The notes under the pieces are model-generated. The model was given only the letters and a program-made list of their open reading frames with translations, was not told the origin of the DNA and ran no database searches. Below, piece by piece: positions 1 to 7,494 of a stretch of 64,000 nt of DNA. This DNA comes from Paenibacillus phytorum. GTDB lineage: Bacteria > Bacillota > Bacilli > Paenibacillales > NBRC-103111. The number at the start of each line of letters is the position of its first letter. The stretch's first letter is position 1. The position numbers and the translations under genes were made by a program. Location: the NCBI RefSeq assembly GCF_013141715.1, contig NZ_WHOA01000072.1, positions 62,001 to 126,000 of the forward strand, written 5' to 3'.

Positions 1-2
1 GT

Positions 3-182
3 GTAGGCACCATTTTGAAAGCTAAAACGATCCTGTTGATCGTTCGAGGAGCCGATAAAGCCGAAATCGTACATCGCGCACTTACAGGTCCGATTACAAC
101 AGAAATTCCGGCAACCCTTTTGCAAACTCACCCACACCTTGTCGTTCTTCTTGATGCTGAGGCAGGGAGGCTTTTTGAATGA
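3..182 (+). CDS. nagB: Glucosamine-6-phosphate deaminase, C-terminal end (partial)
   Basis: Only the last 59 codons lie in the window; the frame opens at base 3 and stops at TGA 180-182. The visible residues include VGTILKAK, IVRGADKAEIVHRAL and GPITTEIPATLLQ, which match the C-terminal part of NagB, the cytoplasmic enzyme converting glucosamine-6-phosphate to fructose-6-phosphate and ammonia. The stop codon overlaps the ATG of nagA (ATGA), so the two are translationally coupled in the usual nagBA or nagAB order. Identity rests on this short tail plus the neighbour, so it is good but not absolute. Confidence 0.85.
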   Translation, partial: VGTILKAKTILLIVRGADKAEIVHRALTGPITTEIPATLLQTHPHLVVLLDAEAGRLFE

Positions 183-1351
183 GTGAACTTGTGATTTCGG
201 GGGCTAAAATCGTTACTGAGCAGGGAATCATCGAGCAAGGCATCCTTCATGTGAAGGATGGCTTTATTGCTTTTGTTGGCGATATGTCCCAGTGGGACCC
301 TTCAGCTGCAGGCTCTACCGCTAGATCAGTCGATGCCCATGGAAGCTGGTTGTTACCAGGATTCATCGATGTTCACGTTCATGGTGGTTACGGCGCCGAT
401 TTCATGGATGCGAATCCAGAGACACTTGACATTATTACTCGGTATCATGCCTTACACGGCACAACCTCCATGCTAGCTACGACGATGACAGCGACTCGAG
501 AAGCGATTGATCGGGTGCTTGGTGAAGTAGACCGCTATAAGAGCCAAGAGATGCCATACGCTCAGCTGCTTGGCGTACATCTGGAGGGGCCTTTCATCTC
601 ACCCAAATGGGCAGGTGCGCAGGATCCGAACCTCATGGTACCGCCTCAGCTCTCTTGGATCGAAGACTGGCACGAGCGCTATCCGCAGCTCATGAAGCAG
701 TTGACCTTGGCCCCCGAACGCGAGGGGGGCCTTGAGATGATCGCGTGGCTGCGCGATCGTGGCATCGTTGCCGCCTGCGGCCACACCGACGCGACCTATG
801 CCGACATCCAGTCGGCGGTTCGCGAAGGGCTTTCGCATGCGGTGCACACCTACAACGCGATGAAGCCGCTGCATCATCGCGAACCCGGAACCGTCGGTGC
901 GATACTCACCGACGAACGCATCAGCGGCGAAGTGATCGCTGATGGGCACCACGTGCACCCAGCAGCGATTCGCCTGCTGGCCATGGTCAAGCAGCCGCAT
1001 GGCTTGCTGCTGATCACGGACGCCATGTCAGCCGCGGGACTCGGCGACGGGCAGTACGAGCTGGGCGGGCAAGCCGTGACCGTACAGTCGGGCGTAGCCC
1101 GGCTGACGGAAGGCGGCGCGCTCGCCGGCAGTACGCTGACGATGATCGAGGCGCTCCGGTTTATGGTGCGCGAGGTCGGTGTCAGCGTCGAAGACGCGAG
1201 CCGCTTCGCAAGCGGCAACCCTGCGAGGCTGCTGCGCCTCGAGACGTCGCACGGCTCGATTGCGCAGGGCAAGCAGGCTGACTTGCTGCTCGTCAGCCCT
1301 GAATTAGAGCTCGAACATGTATGGGTTCGCGGCAAAGAAATTACAGCATAA
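179..1351 (+). CDS. nagA: N-acetylglucosamine-6-phosphate deacetylase
   Basis: The 390-residue product is a full-length NagA amidohydrolase that removes the acetyl group from GlcNAc-6-phosphate in amino sugar and cell wall recycling. Metal and substrate motifs are in place: HVHGG (H66, H68), HLEGPF (E136), CGHTDA (H202), HTYNAM (H223) and LITDAMSAAG (catalytic D281). It overlaps nagB by 4 bases and is followed by a strong terminator, so nagBA is one transcription unit within view. Oddly, the second half of the gene (about 700-1310) is far richer in GC than the first; by hand 841-900 is 63% and 181-240 is 48%, although the protein stays intact across the junction. Confidence 0.96.
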   Translation: MSELVISGAKIVTEQGIIEQGILHVKDGFIAFVGDMSQWDPSAAGSTARSVDAHGSWLLPGFIDVHVHGGYGADFMDANPETLDIITRYHALHGTTSMLATTMTATREAIDRVLGEVDRYKSQEMPYAQLLGVHLEGPFISPKWAGAQDPNLMVPPQLSWIEDWHERYPQLMKQLTLAPEREGGLEMIAWLRDRGIVAACGHTDATYADIQSAVREGLSHAVHTYNAMKPLHHREPGTVGAILTDERISGEVIADGHHVHPAAIRLLAMVKQPHGLLLITDAMSAAGLGDGQYELGGQAVTVQSGVARLTEGGALAGSTLTMIEALRFMVREVGVSVEDASRFASGNPARLLRLETSHGSIAQGKQADLLLVSPELELEHVWVRGKEITA

Positions 1352-1381
1352 GTTGACTTGACGCACATATTCGTTGATACT

Positions 1382-1421
1382 AGCCCCGACTTCGTTTTAA
1401 TCGCGAAGTCGGGGCTTTTTG
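1382..1421 (+). terminator. Rho-independent terminator of nagBA
   Basis: A perfect 13-base-pair stem (1382-1394 with 1404-1416) closes a short AT-rich loop and runs into five T residues. It lies 30 bases after the nagA stop. Confidence 0.93.
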
Positions 1422-1529
1422 CATCTCACTACTTTGAAGCTCTTGTAAATTTGCAGGAAAGTACCAACTTTTGTCGAAAACCCCTAACACCATACTTGAG
1501 TTTGCACAAGAAAGGGTTTGACGCCTGAT

Positions 1530-2288
1530 ATGATTTATTTGATAAAAATCGCTTACACCCTACTATTCCCTCCTGGAATTATCATACTTCTACTCTTGGC
1601 AATAGCTTTATGGCTGAAGCAAAAAAAAGAGTACCTTGGTACACTTCTTGTGGGTCTAGCTGCACTTCTTCTAGGCGTATCCTCCATGCCTTATTTCGGC
1701 AATACGTTACTAAATTCCATTGAAAGAAGGTACACACCACCAGCTCAAGTGTCCGGCGACGTGCTAGTTCTACTAACTGGAGGCGCAACCTTGGATACTC
1801 CAGACCCTCTTACCAAAGGGGAAGGATATCTGACAGGGAACACGGCCGCGCGTGTATTAACGGTTGCTGAACTATACCGAAGCACAAAGCTCCCCATCCT
1901 TTTATCTGGCGGTCAAGTGTTTCGTGACACGGGCAATGAATCACAGATTGCCAAACGGCACCTTCTCGCGCTTGGTGTACCCGAATCGTCCATTTCCATG
2001 GACGATAAGAGTCTCAATACCGAGGAAAATGCCGTGAATACTCAAGCTATTCTCACAGAAAAAGGCTGGAAAGCTCCAATACTCATCACATCTGCCTTCC
2101 ACATGGCCCGATCCGTTAAGCAATTCCAAAAACTCAAAATTGACGTAGTCCCCTACCCTACCGACTATATTTCTCAACAGAAGCAGTACCTCAGTATCAG
2201 CAAATTCATTCCATCTTCCAGCGGTTTATCCACCACAACGATTGCGCTGAAGGAATTCTTAGGCTTGTTTGCAGCCAGGAACAATTAG
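1530..2288 (+). CDS. YdcF/SanA-like DUF218 membrane protein
   Basis: The product has two N-terminal hydrophobic segments (about residues 1-25 and 32-50) followed by a DUF218 domain. Visible family signatures are VLVLLTGGA, PILLSGGQ, ESSISMDDKSLNTEENA and ITSAFHMARS. DUF218 proteins of the ElyC/SanA/YdcF type act at the cell envelope and are linked to murein precursor or polyprenyl carrier homeostasis, but the exact reaction is not settled. The start is uncertain: TTG at 1518 sits one base after the AAAGGG ribosome site, which is too close, whereas ATG at 1530 is 13 bases away; I prefer ATG. The gene stands alone. Confidence 0.85.
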   Translation: MIYLIKIAYTLLFPPGIIILLLLAIALWLKQKKEYLGTLLVGLAALLLGVSSMPYFGNTLLNSIERRYTPPAQVSGDVLVLLTGGATLDTPDPLTKGEGYLTGNTAARVLTVAELYRSTKLPILLSGGQVFRDTGNESQIAKRHLLALGVPESSISMDDKSLNTEENAVNTQAILTEKGWKAPILITSAFHMARSVKQFQKLKIDVVPYPTDYISQQKQYLSISKFIPSSSGLSTTTIALKEFLGLFAARNN

Positions 2289-2416
2289 GCTGGAATTCAC
2301 TAATTATGATCATTCAAGCAACGGCAGGCATTCCTTTGCATCATTACATCATTTCAATCAGTTCAATCGGTTCCATCTTTTTCTGCAAAAGCTTTCAATT
2401 TTTCTCTCCCCCACCC

Positions 2417-2490
2417 TTTCGGAGCCTAAAATAAACGAGAACACTTTTGAAGCAAGTGGATATCGACTAAGACGTCGTTTTCGGAGCTTT
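2417..2490. repeat. 74-base imperfect direct repeat, copy 1
   Basis: This unit aligns without gaps to 2570-2643, with 56 of 74 positions identical by hand count. The ends (TTTCGGAGCC and GTTTTCGGAGC) and the CTAAGACGTC core are the best conserved parts. The arm at 2521-2534 is the exact reverse complement of both the start (2418-2428) and the end (2477-2487) of this unit, so an inverted structure can form. It looks like a dispersed intergenic element rather than coding DNA. Confidence 0.75.
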
Positions 2491-2569
2491 CAGATGAGGA
2501 TGAATTGAAGAATTGGCAAATAGGCTCCGAAAACGCGCTTTCAACTAGTAGTGCTTATGATAAGCTCGG

Positions 2570-2643
2570 TTTCCGAGCCTAAAGTAAGCCAGACCAGCCA
2601 TGAAGTTAGTGGACGACGGCTAAGATGTCGTTTTCCGAGCTTA
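2570..2643. repeat. 74-base imperfect direct repeat, copy 2
   Basis: Second copy of the unit at 2417-2490, same length and orientation, 153 bases downstream. It reads TTTCCGAGCC at the start and GTTTTCCGAGC at the end; the G-to-C change at the same place in both arms preserves the resemblance between the two ends. No open frame across it is convincing. Confidence 0.75.
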
Positions 2644-2693
2644 CGTCTTACAATTTCAACCGTTAGCGATGAAAAACAAAGCTCTACCAAAAA

Positions 2694-2723
2694 CAAAAAG
2701 CAGGCCTCCCGGCCCACTTTTTT
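2694..2723 (-). terminator. Probable terminator of cotJABC
   Basis: On the minus strand a GGCC-GGGA-GGCC hairpin, extended by a two-base mismatch and a further AAAAAG/CTTTTT pairing, ends in a T-rich run. It lies 32 bases past the cotJC stop. The stem is short and interrupted, so strength is uncertain. Confidence 0.6.
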
Positions 2724-2754
2724 TCCTAATCCTAGCTAGCCAGCCTTCCCCCTG

Positions 2755-3324
2755 CTAAAAAACCTTCTGCGCTTCCCGATCATCCTTCAAAATTTCAACT
2801 GCTTCTCTAAATCGCAGGGAATGCACAATCTCCCGTTCGCGGAGAAACTTTAGACTGTCCTGCAGATCAACGTCATCGGTTAGATCAATCAACCATTGAT
2901 AGGTGGCTCTTGCTTTCTCTTCTGCGGCAATGTCCTCATAGAGGTCCGCGATGGGGTCTCCTTTGGCTTGTATGTAGGTAGCCGTCCAAGGTACACCAGA
3001 TGCGCTCTGATAGAAGAGCGCTCTGTCATGAGCTGCATAGTGGTCATTCAGACCAGCGGCTTTCAGTTGTTCGAGGGTTGCGTCTTTTGTAAGCTTATAC
3101 ACCATTGTTGCAATCATTTCTAAATGGGCGAACTCCTCTGTCCCAATGTCTGTTAACAGCCCCACCACCTTGTCTGGGATCGTATACCGCTGATTTAAGT
3201 ATCGCAATGCCGCAGCAAGCTCCCCGTCAGCACCCCCATATTGTTCAAGGAGCAGTTTAGCCATCCGAGGGTCGCATTTACTGACTCTGACTGGATACTG
3301 CAACTTTTTTTCATAAATCCACAT
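2755..3324 (-). CDS. cotJC: Spore coat protein CotJC (manganese catalase family)
   Basis: The 189-residue product begins MWIYEKKLQYPVRV and is a full-length CotJC, a ferritin-like di-manganese catalase-family protein of the spore coat. Glu and His residues suited to a four-helix metal site are visible in GTEEFAHLEMIATMVYKL, DIAAEEKARATYQWL and REREIVHSLRF. It is the last gene of cotJA-cotJB-cotJC and follows cotJB by 15 bases. In Bacillus this operon is transcribed in the mother cell by sigma E and the products join the inner coat. Catalase activity is inferred from the family. Confidence 0.95.
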   Translation of the reverse strand: MWIYEKKLQYPVRVSKCDPRMAKLLLEQYGGADGELAAALRYLNQRYTIPDKVVGLLTDIGTEEFAHLEMIATMVYKLTKDATLEQLKAAGLNDHYAAHDRALFYQSASGVPWTATYIQAKGDPIADLYEDIAAEEKARATYQWLIDLTDDVDLQDSLKFLREREIVHSLRFREAVEILKDDREAQKVF

Positions 3325-3339
3325 GCGCTCTCCTCCTTC

Positions 3340-3606
3340 TCAGACTTGCCATGGCCATGGAGGTTCAGACCACTGCCAAGGTTGTTTGGTATAACTTTGA
3401 CCGAAATGCATGAGGGGACCGAATTCCAACTCAAACTGCCCAGCAATTTGTTTCCTCTTCTGTGCGAATTGATTGTATTGTTGAATGGCACCCAGGTCAT
3501 CAGGATGAGTATCTAAATACAGCGTCAGCTCAACTAAGACGAAGTCTACGGCTTGCAGATCGTGAAGCTGTCTGTAATACGACTCAGGCAACATGGGTTC
3601 ACTCAT
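3340..3606 (-). CDS. cotJB: Spore coat protein CotJB
   Basis: This 88-residue protein has the CotJB signature: LHDLQAVDFVLVELTLYLDTHP near the N terminus and a Trp- and Pro-rich end (QPWQWSEPPWPWQV). It partners CotJA and CotJC in spore coat assembly; no enzymatic role is known. The start overlaps the cotJA stop by 4 bases (ATGA), and cotJC follows 15 bases downstream, so the three genes are co-transcribed. Confidence 0.93.
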   Translation of the reverse strand: MSEPMLPESYYRQLHDLQAVDFVLVELTLYLDTHPDDLGAIQQYNQFAQKRKQIAGQFELEFGPLMHFGQSYTKQPWQWSEPPWPWQV

Positions 3607-3839
3607 GTCAATGGGCCTCCTTCTACTGCTTTGGACTCATAAGGCCCGTAAAGCGCCGGCCAGAGCGTTCCTTTTCTCAGTGCTTCATAGGGGCTAAACT
3701 GTGGCAAGCCGGGCGGTTGAAAGTTAATATATAATTGTGGCGGTGTGTTATACAATTTCACTCGAATGGGTGGACAAGGATCAAACGGACCGATGAATGG
3801 GAAATATTTTTTAAATTGCGAATCCGCATGCATATGCAT
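3603..3839 (-). CDS. cotJA: Spore coat associated protein CotJA
   Basis: The 78-residue product contains the CotJA pattern of a Pro- and aromatic-rich region (PPQLYINFQPPGLPQFSPYEALRKGTLWP) and lacks a signal peptide or membrane segment. It is the first gene of the operon and overlaps cotJB by 4 bases. The ribosome site GGAGGAGAG lies just upstream of the ATG. Its 5' end overlaps the upstream remnant of the convergently unrelated NlpC/P60 fragment on the other strand. Confidence 0.92.
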   Translation of the reverse strand: MHMHADSQFKKYFPFIGPFDPCPPIRVKLYNTPPQLYINFQPPGLPQFSPYEALRKGTLWPALYGPYESKAVEGGPLT

Positions 3840-3869
3840 ATCTCTCCTCCTCTTCTGTCTTGGGAGTTA

Positions 3870-4256
3870 ATGAAATCAGGCGTAGCAACAGAGGCCTATA
3901 TGCTCGTTATATGCGACATGACTTGGCCAAAATCACATGTTTTCCAACATTTCCATATTGTATGTTCTGTGTCGGCTGGCTTTGTCTATTTCATGTTCAA
4001 TAAACATGGGATACCCGCTGTACGGACAACGTCTAAAAACCTTTTTGATTCAGGAATCTCCGTAAACCAACCAAATTTGCAGCCAGGCGACTTGGTTTTC
4101 TTTGCAATTGCGACTCCGGGAGTGGTAGACCATGTAGGCTTCTACTTAGGGAACGGTCAGTTCTTATCGGCTACTAGGTCAGCTGGCATTTATCCTCAGA
4201 GTATGATGAATTCGTATTGGGGACCTAAATATTTAGGAGCCAAGCGCGTATATTGA
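3870..4256 (+). pseudogene. Decayed NlpC/P60 cell wall peptidase remnant
   Basis: The C-terminal two thirds read as a normal NlpC/P60 domain: FNKHGIPAVRTT, LQPGDLVFFA, VDHVGFYLGNGQFLSA and YLGAKRVY, including the catalytic His of VDHVG. The expected N-terminal part, a signal peptide and a DCSGFV-type catalytic Cys motif, is not found; in its place is CSVSAGFVYFMF preceded by residues that match no family pattern in any frame. The only in-frame ATG at 3870 gives 128 residues and no export signal. I read this as a 5'-truncated and rearranged gene. Compare the intact homologue at 21460-22563. A short functional variant cannot be excluded. Confidence 0.65.
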
Positions 4257-4300
4257 AAAAAAAATCCCTGCTGCGTTACCATATGGCAACTAAGCAGGGA
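4256..4300 (-). terminator. Terminator of the HAD-YtvI-CorC operon
   Basis: An 8-base-pair stem (4265-4272 with 4293-4300) is followed on the minus strand by nine T residues, 33 bases after the HAD gene stop. In the plus direction the run after the stem is weak, so it mainly serves the minus-strand genes. Confidence 0.85.
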
Positions 4301-4332
4301 CTTCTGTTTATGAAACAGCTTTCGAGGGCGTA

Positions 4333-5040
4333 CTAATTTAGATAAGGAATAAGTTCATGAAGCTGACGAACGATCGCAAGCGGTTTCTTATCAGAGTCGG
4401 AGGCAGGAGGCGTTTTACCATATTTATTGAGCCAAACTGCCTTCATGCCAATTTGCAGCGGACCAGCTACATCCGCTTCCCAAGAGTCACCCACGAATAA
4501 GGTGTCCTCTGGCAGCACATTGAAATAATCAAGCGCCAGTTGGTAAATACGTGGATCAGGCTTGGCCATTCCAACGACATTAGAGATCCACACCTGCTCG
4601 GGAGGAAACAATTCCTTCAAACCTAGACGCACTATTTTACCTTCTTGCATATCGTGAGGTCCATTCGTAATGATTCCTAACTGATAACGCTCCTTGAGCT
4701 TCAGCAGCAGCTCCAACACGTGAGGATCAGGCTCTAAGCTTTTTTCATATTGTTGGACGTATTGGAGGTTGAAAGCTTCTGCCTCATCTTCCGACATCGT
4801 ATACTGGTGTTCAGCTAATGTTTCGATCAGCCTTCGGTTACGATACACTTCCACAGAACAAATGCGCTGCTCATAAAGGTAGTATAGCTCGTCGCTTTTC
4901 TTTTGAAATGCAGAGAAGAACGCCTCGTTGTCATACTCTTTTGTCACCTCATGTTCCGCGAACATCTTTTTCATCACGACATTCCACGTACTTGAGAAGT
5001 CAAACAGTGTATCATCCAAATCAAATAAAATTAACTTCAT
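4333..5040 (-). CDS. HAD-superfamily hydrolase of the YjjG/YfnB type
   Basis: The product carries all four HAD motifs: FDLDDTLFD at the N terminus (nucleophile and acid Asp), IITNGP (motif II), GMAKPDP (motif III Lys) and FVGDSWEADV (motif IV). The helical cap between motifs I and II and the length near 235 residues fit the YjjG/YfnB subfamily of noncanonical pyrimidine nucleotidases, though the substrate is inferred. ATG 5040 is preferred over TTG 5046 because AGGGTGG lies six bases before it. It is the last gene of the minus-strand series starting with yfkAB and is followed by a terminator. Confidence 0.88.
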   Translation of the reverse strand: MKLILFDLDDTLFDFSSTWNVVMKKMFAEHEVTKEYDNEAFFSAFQKKSDELYYLYEQRICSVEVYRNRRLIETLAEHQYTMSEDEAEAFNLQYVQQYEKSLEPDPHVLELLLKLKERYQLGIITNGPHDMQEGKIVRLGLKELFPPEQVWISNVVGMAKPDPRIYQLALDYFNVLPEDTLFVGDSWEADVAGPLQIGMKAVWLNKYGKTPPASDSDKKPLAIVRQLHELIPYLN

Positions 5041-5069
5041 ACCCAACCACCCTGTTCATGTACTGTGGC

Positions 5070-6116
5070 TCAATCCAGCTTAATATTTAAGTTCAACAGG
5101 CCAGCTTTACGCATAGCTTGATAAATAATAACAACCAACGGCCCTAGAAAGAGACCTGTTATTCCTAATAACTCGAAACCAATGTACAAACTGATCAATG
5201 CAGCGAGCGCATTAATTCCAACAGCATCACTGAGCACTTTAGGCTCTACAATGCGGCGGAATATCGTTAAAACAAGGAATAGGATTAACAATCCCACACC
5301 CATTCCCGTGTGTCCAATCAGCAGTTGATAGACGAGCCAAGGAATAAACACAAGCCCGGTACCAATCACAGGAACGAACTCCATAACCATCACTAATAAG
5401 GAAATGGCTAACGGATATTCAGCTCTTAAGACCAATAGGCCTATAAACGTGACTAAATAGGTTAGTACAGCCATGATGAGCTGAGCTCGAATGAAGCCAA
5501 AGATAGCTTCCCGCAGGTAAGTCAGCACGTTTTCCATCTTTCCTTTGGAATGCTCTTCAAACATGGATAGAAAAGACATCCTAAGCTTTGGCAAACTAAA
5601 CATAAACAAATATAAAGCAATGACGTACATGAGCATTAAGATAAATAAATTCGGAATTTTTCCAGCCATATTTAAAAAGAAGCCAGAAATGCCGCTTAAT
5701 ACATTGGTTAACGCCCCAGTTAAGGTTTCTGTACTGCTTTCCAGCCAAGTTTGCACTTGTGCCGCCATGTCTGGTGACAAGGAATCATAGAACAACTGTG
5801 TACGGTTGACAGCTTGATCCATATACTTATTCACTTCATCCATATAATTTGGTGCTTTGCGGCCAAGGTCAATGAGCTCTGTGACGACATTTAACCCGAT
5901 GAAATAAAATAAGGTCAACGTCAGCAGCGTAAATACGGTACAAATGATCGTAGCTGCAATCAATCGGTTCACCCTTGCAGCTCGCATGAGAAGCACAGTT
6001 AAAGGGTCCAAGAAAATAGCTGTCACGAGCGCGAGTAAAAATGGCAAACCTATGGTGAACAATCCGTACAATAGCAGCAATCCAAGCACCATGATTAAGA
6101 TCGTCTTAGGCGACAT
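5070..6116 (-). CDS. ytvI: AI-2E family membrane protein, YtvI-like
   Basis: The 348-residue protein has about seven to eight hydrophobic segments and a central soluble stretch (about residues 85-140), the plan of the AI-2E/PerM transporter family. Family features include VMEFVPVIGTGLVFIPW, RRIVEPKVLSDAVGINALAALISLYIG and LFLGPLVVIIY. Overall it most resembles the sporulation integral membrane protein YtvI of Bacillus. Its substrate is unknown. It is 15 bases downstream of the CorC-like gene and 29 bases upstream of the HAD gene, so they are probably one operon. Confidence 0.88.
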   Translation of the reverse strand: MSPKTILIMVLGLLLLYGLFTIGLPFLLALVTAIFLDPLTVLLMRAARVNRLIAATIICTVFTLLTLTLFYFIGLNVVTELIDLGRKAPNYMDEVNKYMDQAVNRTQLFYDSLSPDMAAQVQTWLESSTETLTGALTNVLSGISGFFLNMAGKIPNLFILMLMYVIALYLFMFSLPKLRMSFLSMFEEHSKGKMENVLTYLREAIFGFIRAQLIMAVLTYLVTFIGLLVLRAEYPLAISLLVMVMEFVPVIGTGLVFIPWLVYQLLIGHTGMGVGLLILFLVLTIFRRIVEPKVLSDAVGINALAALISLYIGFELLGITGLFLGPLVVIIYQAMRKAGLLNLNIKLD

Positions 6117-6131
6117 CAGAACTCCTCCGCT

Positions 6132-7469
6132 TTACTCATCTGCAGGTCTGACAGCGTTGATTTTCGTTATGTGAATGCGCACGATACGCAGTCGATCTAC
6201 TTCCGATACTTCAAACACGTGGTTGCCGAAAGCCACTCTTTTGCCTTTTACAGGTGCACCTTCAAGCTTCTTAAACAACCAACCACCGATAGAGTCTACA
6301 TCATCGTCCTCTATGTCCAGATCCAGCATATCGTTCAAGTCTTCAATCAGGACACGGCCGTCTACGGACGTATACTTATCTTTGACCTCAACACCTGGCC
6401 GCTCATCGATATCGAACTCATCGTGCATCTCCCCAACAATCTCCTCCAGAATGTCCCCTAGTGCTAGAAGTCCTGCAGTACCACCGTATTCATCAATAAC
6501 GATAGCAAGTTGAGAATGCTTTTTCTGCATTAATTTCAATACACGACTGACTTCCATCGACTCTGGAACATTGAGAATTGGTCGAATAAAGTTTTTAATT
6601 TCCTGCTCTTCATCGGGATCAGCTGTCAATAAATCAGCAATGTGAACGAAACCGACTATGTTGTCCTTATCCTGATCAGCTACAGGGTAGCGTGTATGTT
6701 TTGTCTCATGGACCATATGTAAATTATCAATGAAGCTTAGCTCAAGGAATAGACAATCCATATCCGTCCGCGGCAGCATAACCTCACGGGCAATACGTTC
6801 TGAGAATTCAAAAATATTATCGAATAGCACCATTTCATCTTGATCAATATGGCCGCTTTTCACACTCTCATCCATCAGGATACGAATCTCTTCCTCCGTA
6901 TGGGCGGCCTCATGCTCACTTGCTGGCTCTACACCAATCCAAGATAGAAATTTATTTGCCGTACCATTCAGCACCCAGATAATCGGGCGAAACAGCCTGT
7001 AGAAGAAGAGCAGTGGCGCTGAGAGCCAAAGCGAGGTTAATTCTGCTTTTTGAATCGCGAACGATTTCGGGGCCAACTCACCGAGCACGATGTGCAGGAA
7101 CGTAATAAATCCAAATGAAACAATGAAAGACAAGGTTGTCGTATACACCGAAGTCTCTACTTGAAGCTTATGTAAGAGGGGTTCCATGATCAACTCTGAG
7201 ATGGCAGGCTCACCAACCCAGCCTAGTCCCAGAGAGGCAAGTGTAATCCCCAATTGTGTTGCTGATAAATAAGTATCTAACTGCGATGTTACCTTGATGG
7301 CATACTTTGCTTTGCCGCTGCCTTCATTGACTAACTGTTGAATGCGGGATTGTCGAACCTTCACAAGCGCAAATTCAGCAGCAACGAAGAAACCATTGAG
7401 CAGGACTAATATAATGACAACTATCAGGTTAAGAACAATGGAACCGAAATCAAACGAAGTATGTGGCAA
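6132..7469 (-). CDS. CorC/HlyC family membrane protein with CBS domains
   Basis: Domain order is typical: a DUF21/CNNM membrane region of about four segments (residues 1-190), a CBS pair (VMLPRTDMDCL, VGFVHIADLL, SQLAIVIDEYGGTAGLLALGDILEEIVGE) and a C-terminal CorC_HlyC domain. Homologues affect Mg2+ or Co2+ efflux; the name hemolysin is historical. The start should be TTG 7469, because GAAGGAG lies 8 bases before it; the longer reading from 7526 would overlap the end of yfkAB and lacks a ribosome site. It lies 25 bases after yfkAB and 15 before ytvI. Confidence 0.92.
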   Translation of the reverse strand: MPHTSFDFGSIVLNLIVVIILVLLNGFFVAAEFALVKVRQSRIQQLVNEGSGKAKYAIKVTSQLDTYLSATQLGITLASLGLGWVGEPAISELIMEPLLHKLQVETSVYTTTLSFIVSFGFITFLHIVLGELAPKSFAIQKAELTSLWLSAPLLFFYRLFRPIIWVLNGTANKFLSWIGVEPASEHEAAHTEEEIRILMDESVKSGHIDQDEMVLFDNIFEFSERIAREVMLPRTDMDCLFLELSFIDNLHMVHETKHTRYPVADQDKDNIVGFVHIADLLTADPDEEQEIKNFIRPILNVPESMEVSRVLKLMQKKHSQLAIVIDEYGGTAGLLALGDILEEIVGEMHDEFDIDERPGVEVKDKYTSVDGRVLIEDLNDMLDLDIEDDDVDSIGGWLFKKLEGAPVKGKRVAFGNHVFEVSEVDRLRIVRIHITKINAVRPADE

Positions 7470-7494
7470 ACGTATATCTCCTTCAGTAATATGA

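Larger units (their letters stand above)
2289..2754. other. Intergenic region with repeats, no convincing gene
   Basis: This 466-base gap between the DUF218 gene and cotJC has short open frames on both strands, but none has a ribosome site or recognisable protein. It contains the two 74-base repeat units described separately, an inverted copy of their arm and, at its right end, the cotJ terminator. Confidence 0.7.

Noticed and set aside
874..1368. 164-codon antisense frame in nagA
   Set aside because: It arises from the GC-rich codon pattern of nagA, has no ribosome site and encodes a Ser/Pro-rich sequence without homology that I recognise.
2269..2739. Two open frames of 79 and 62 codons between the DUF218 gene and cotJC
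   Set aside because: They run through the 74-base repeats, lack ribosome sites and encode no recognisable protein; the first starts inside the DUF218 gene.
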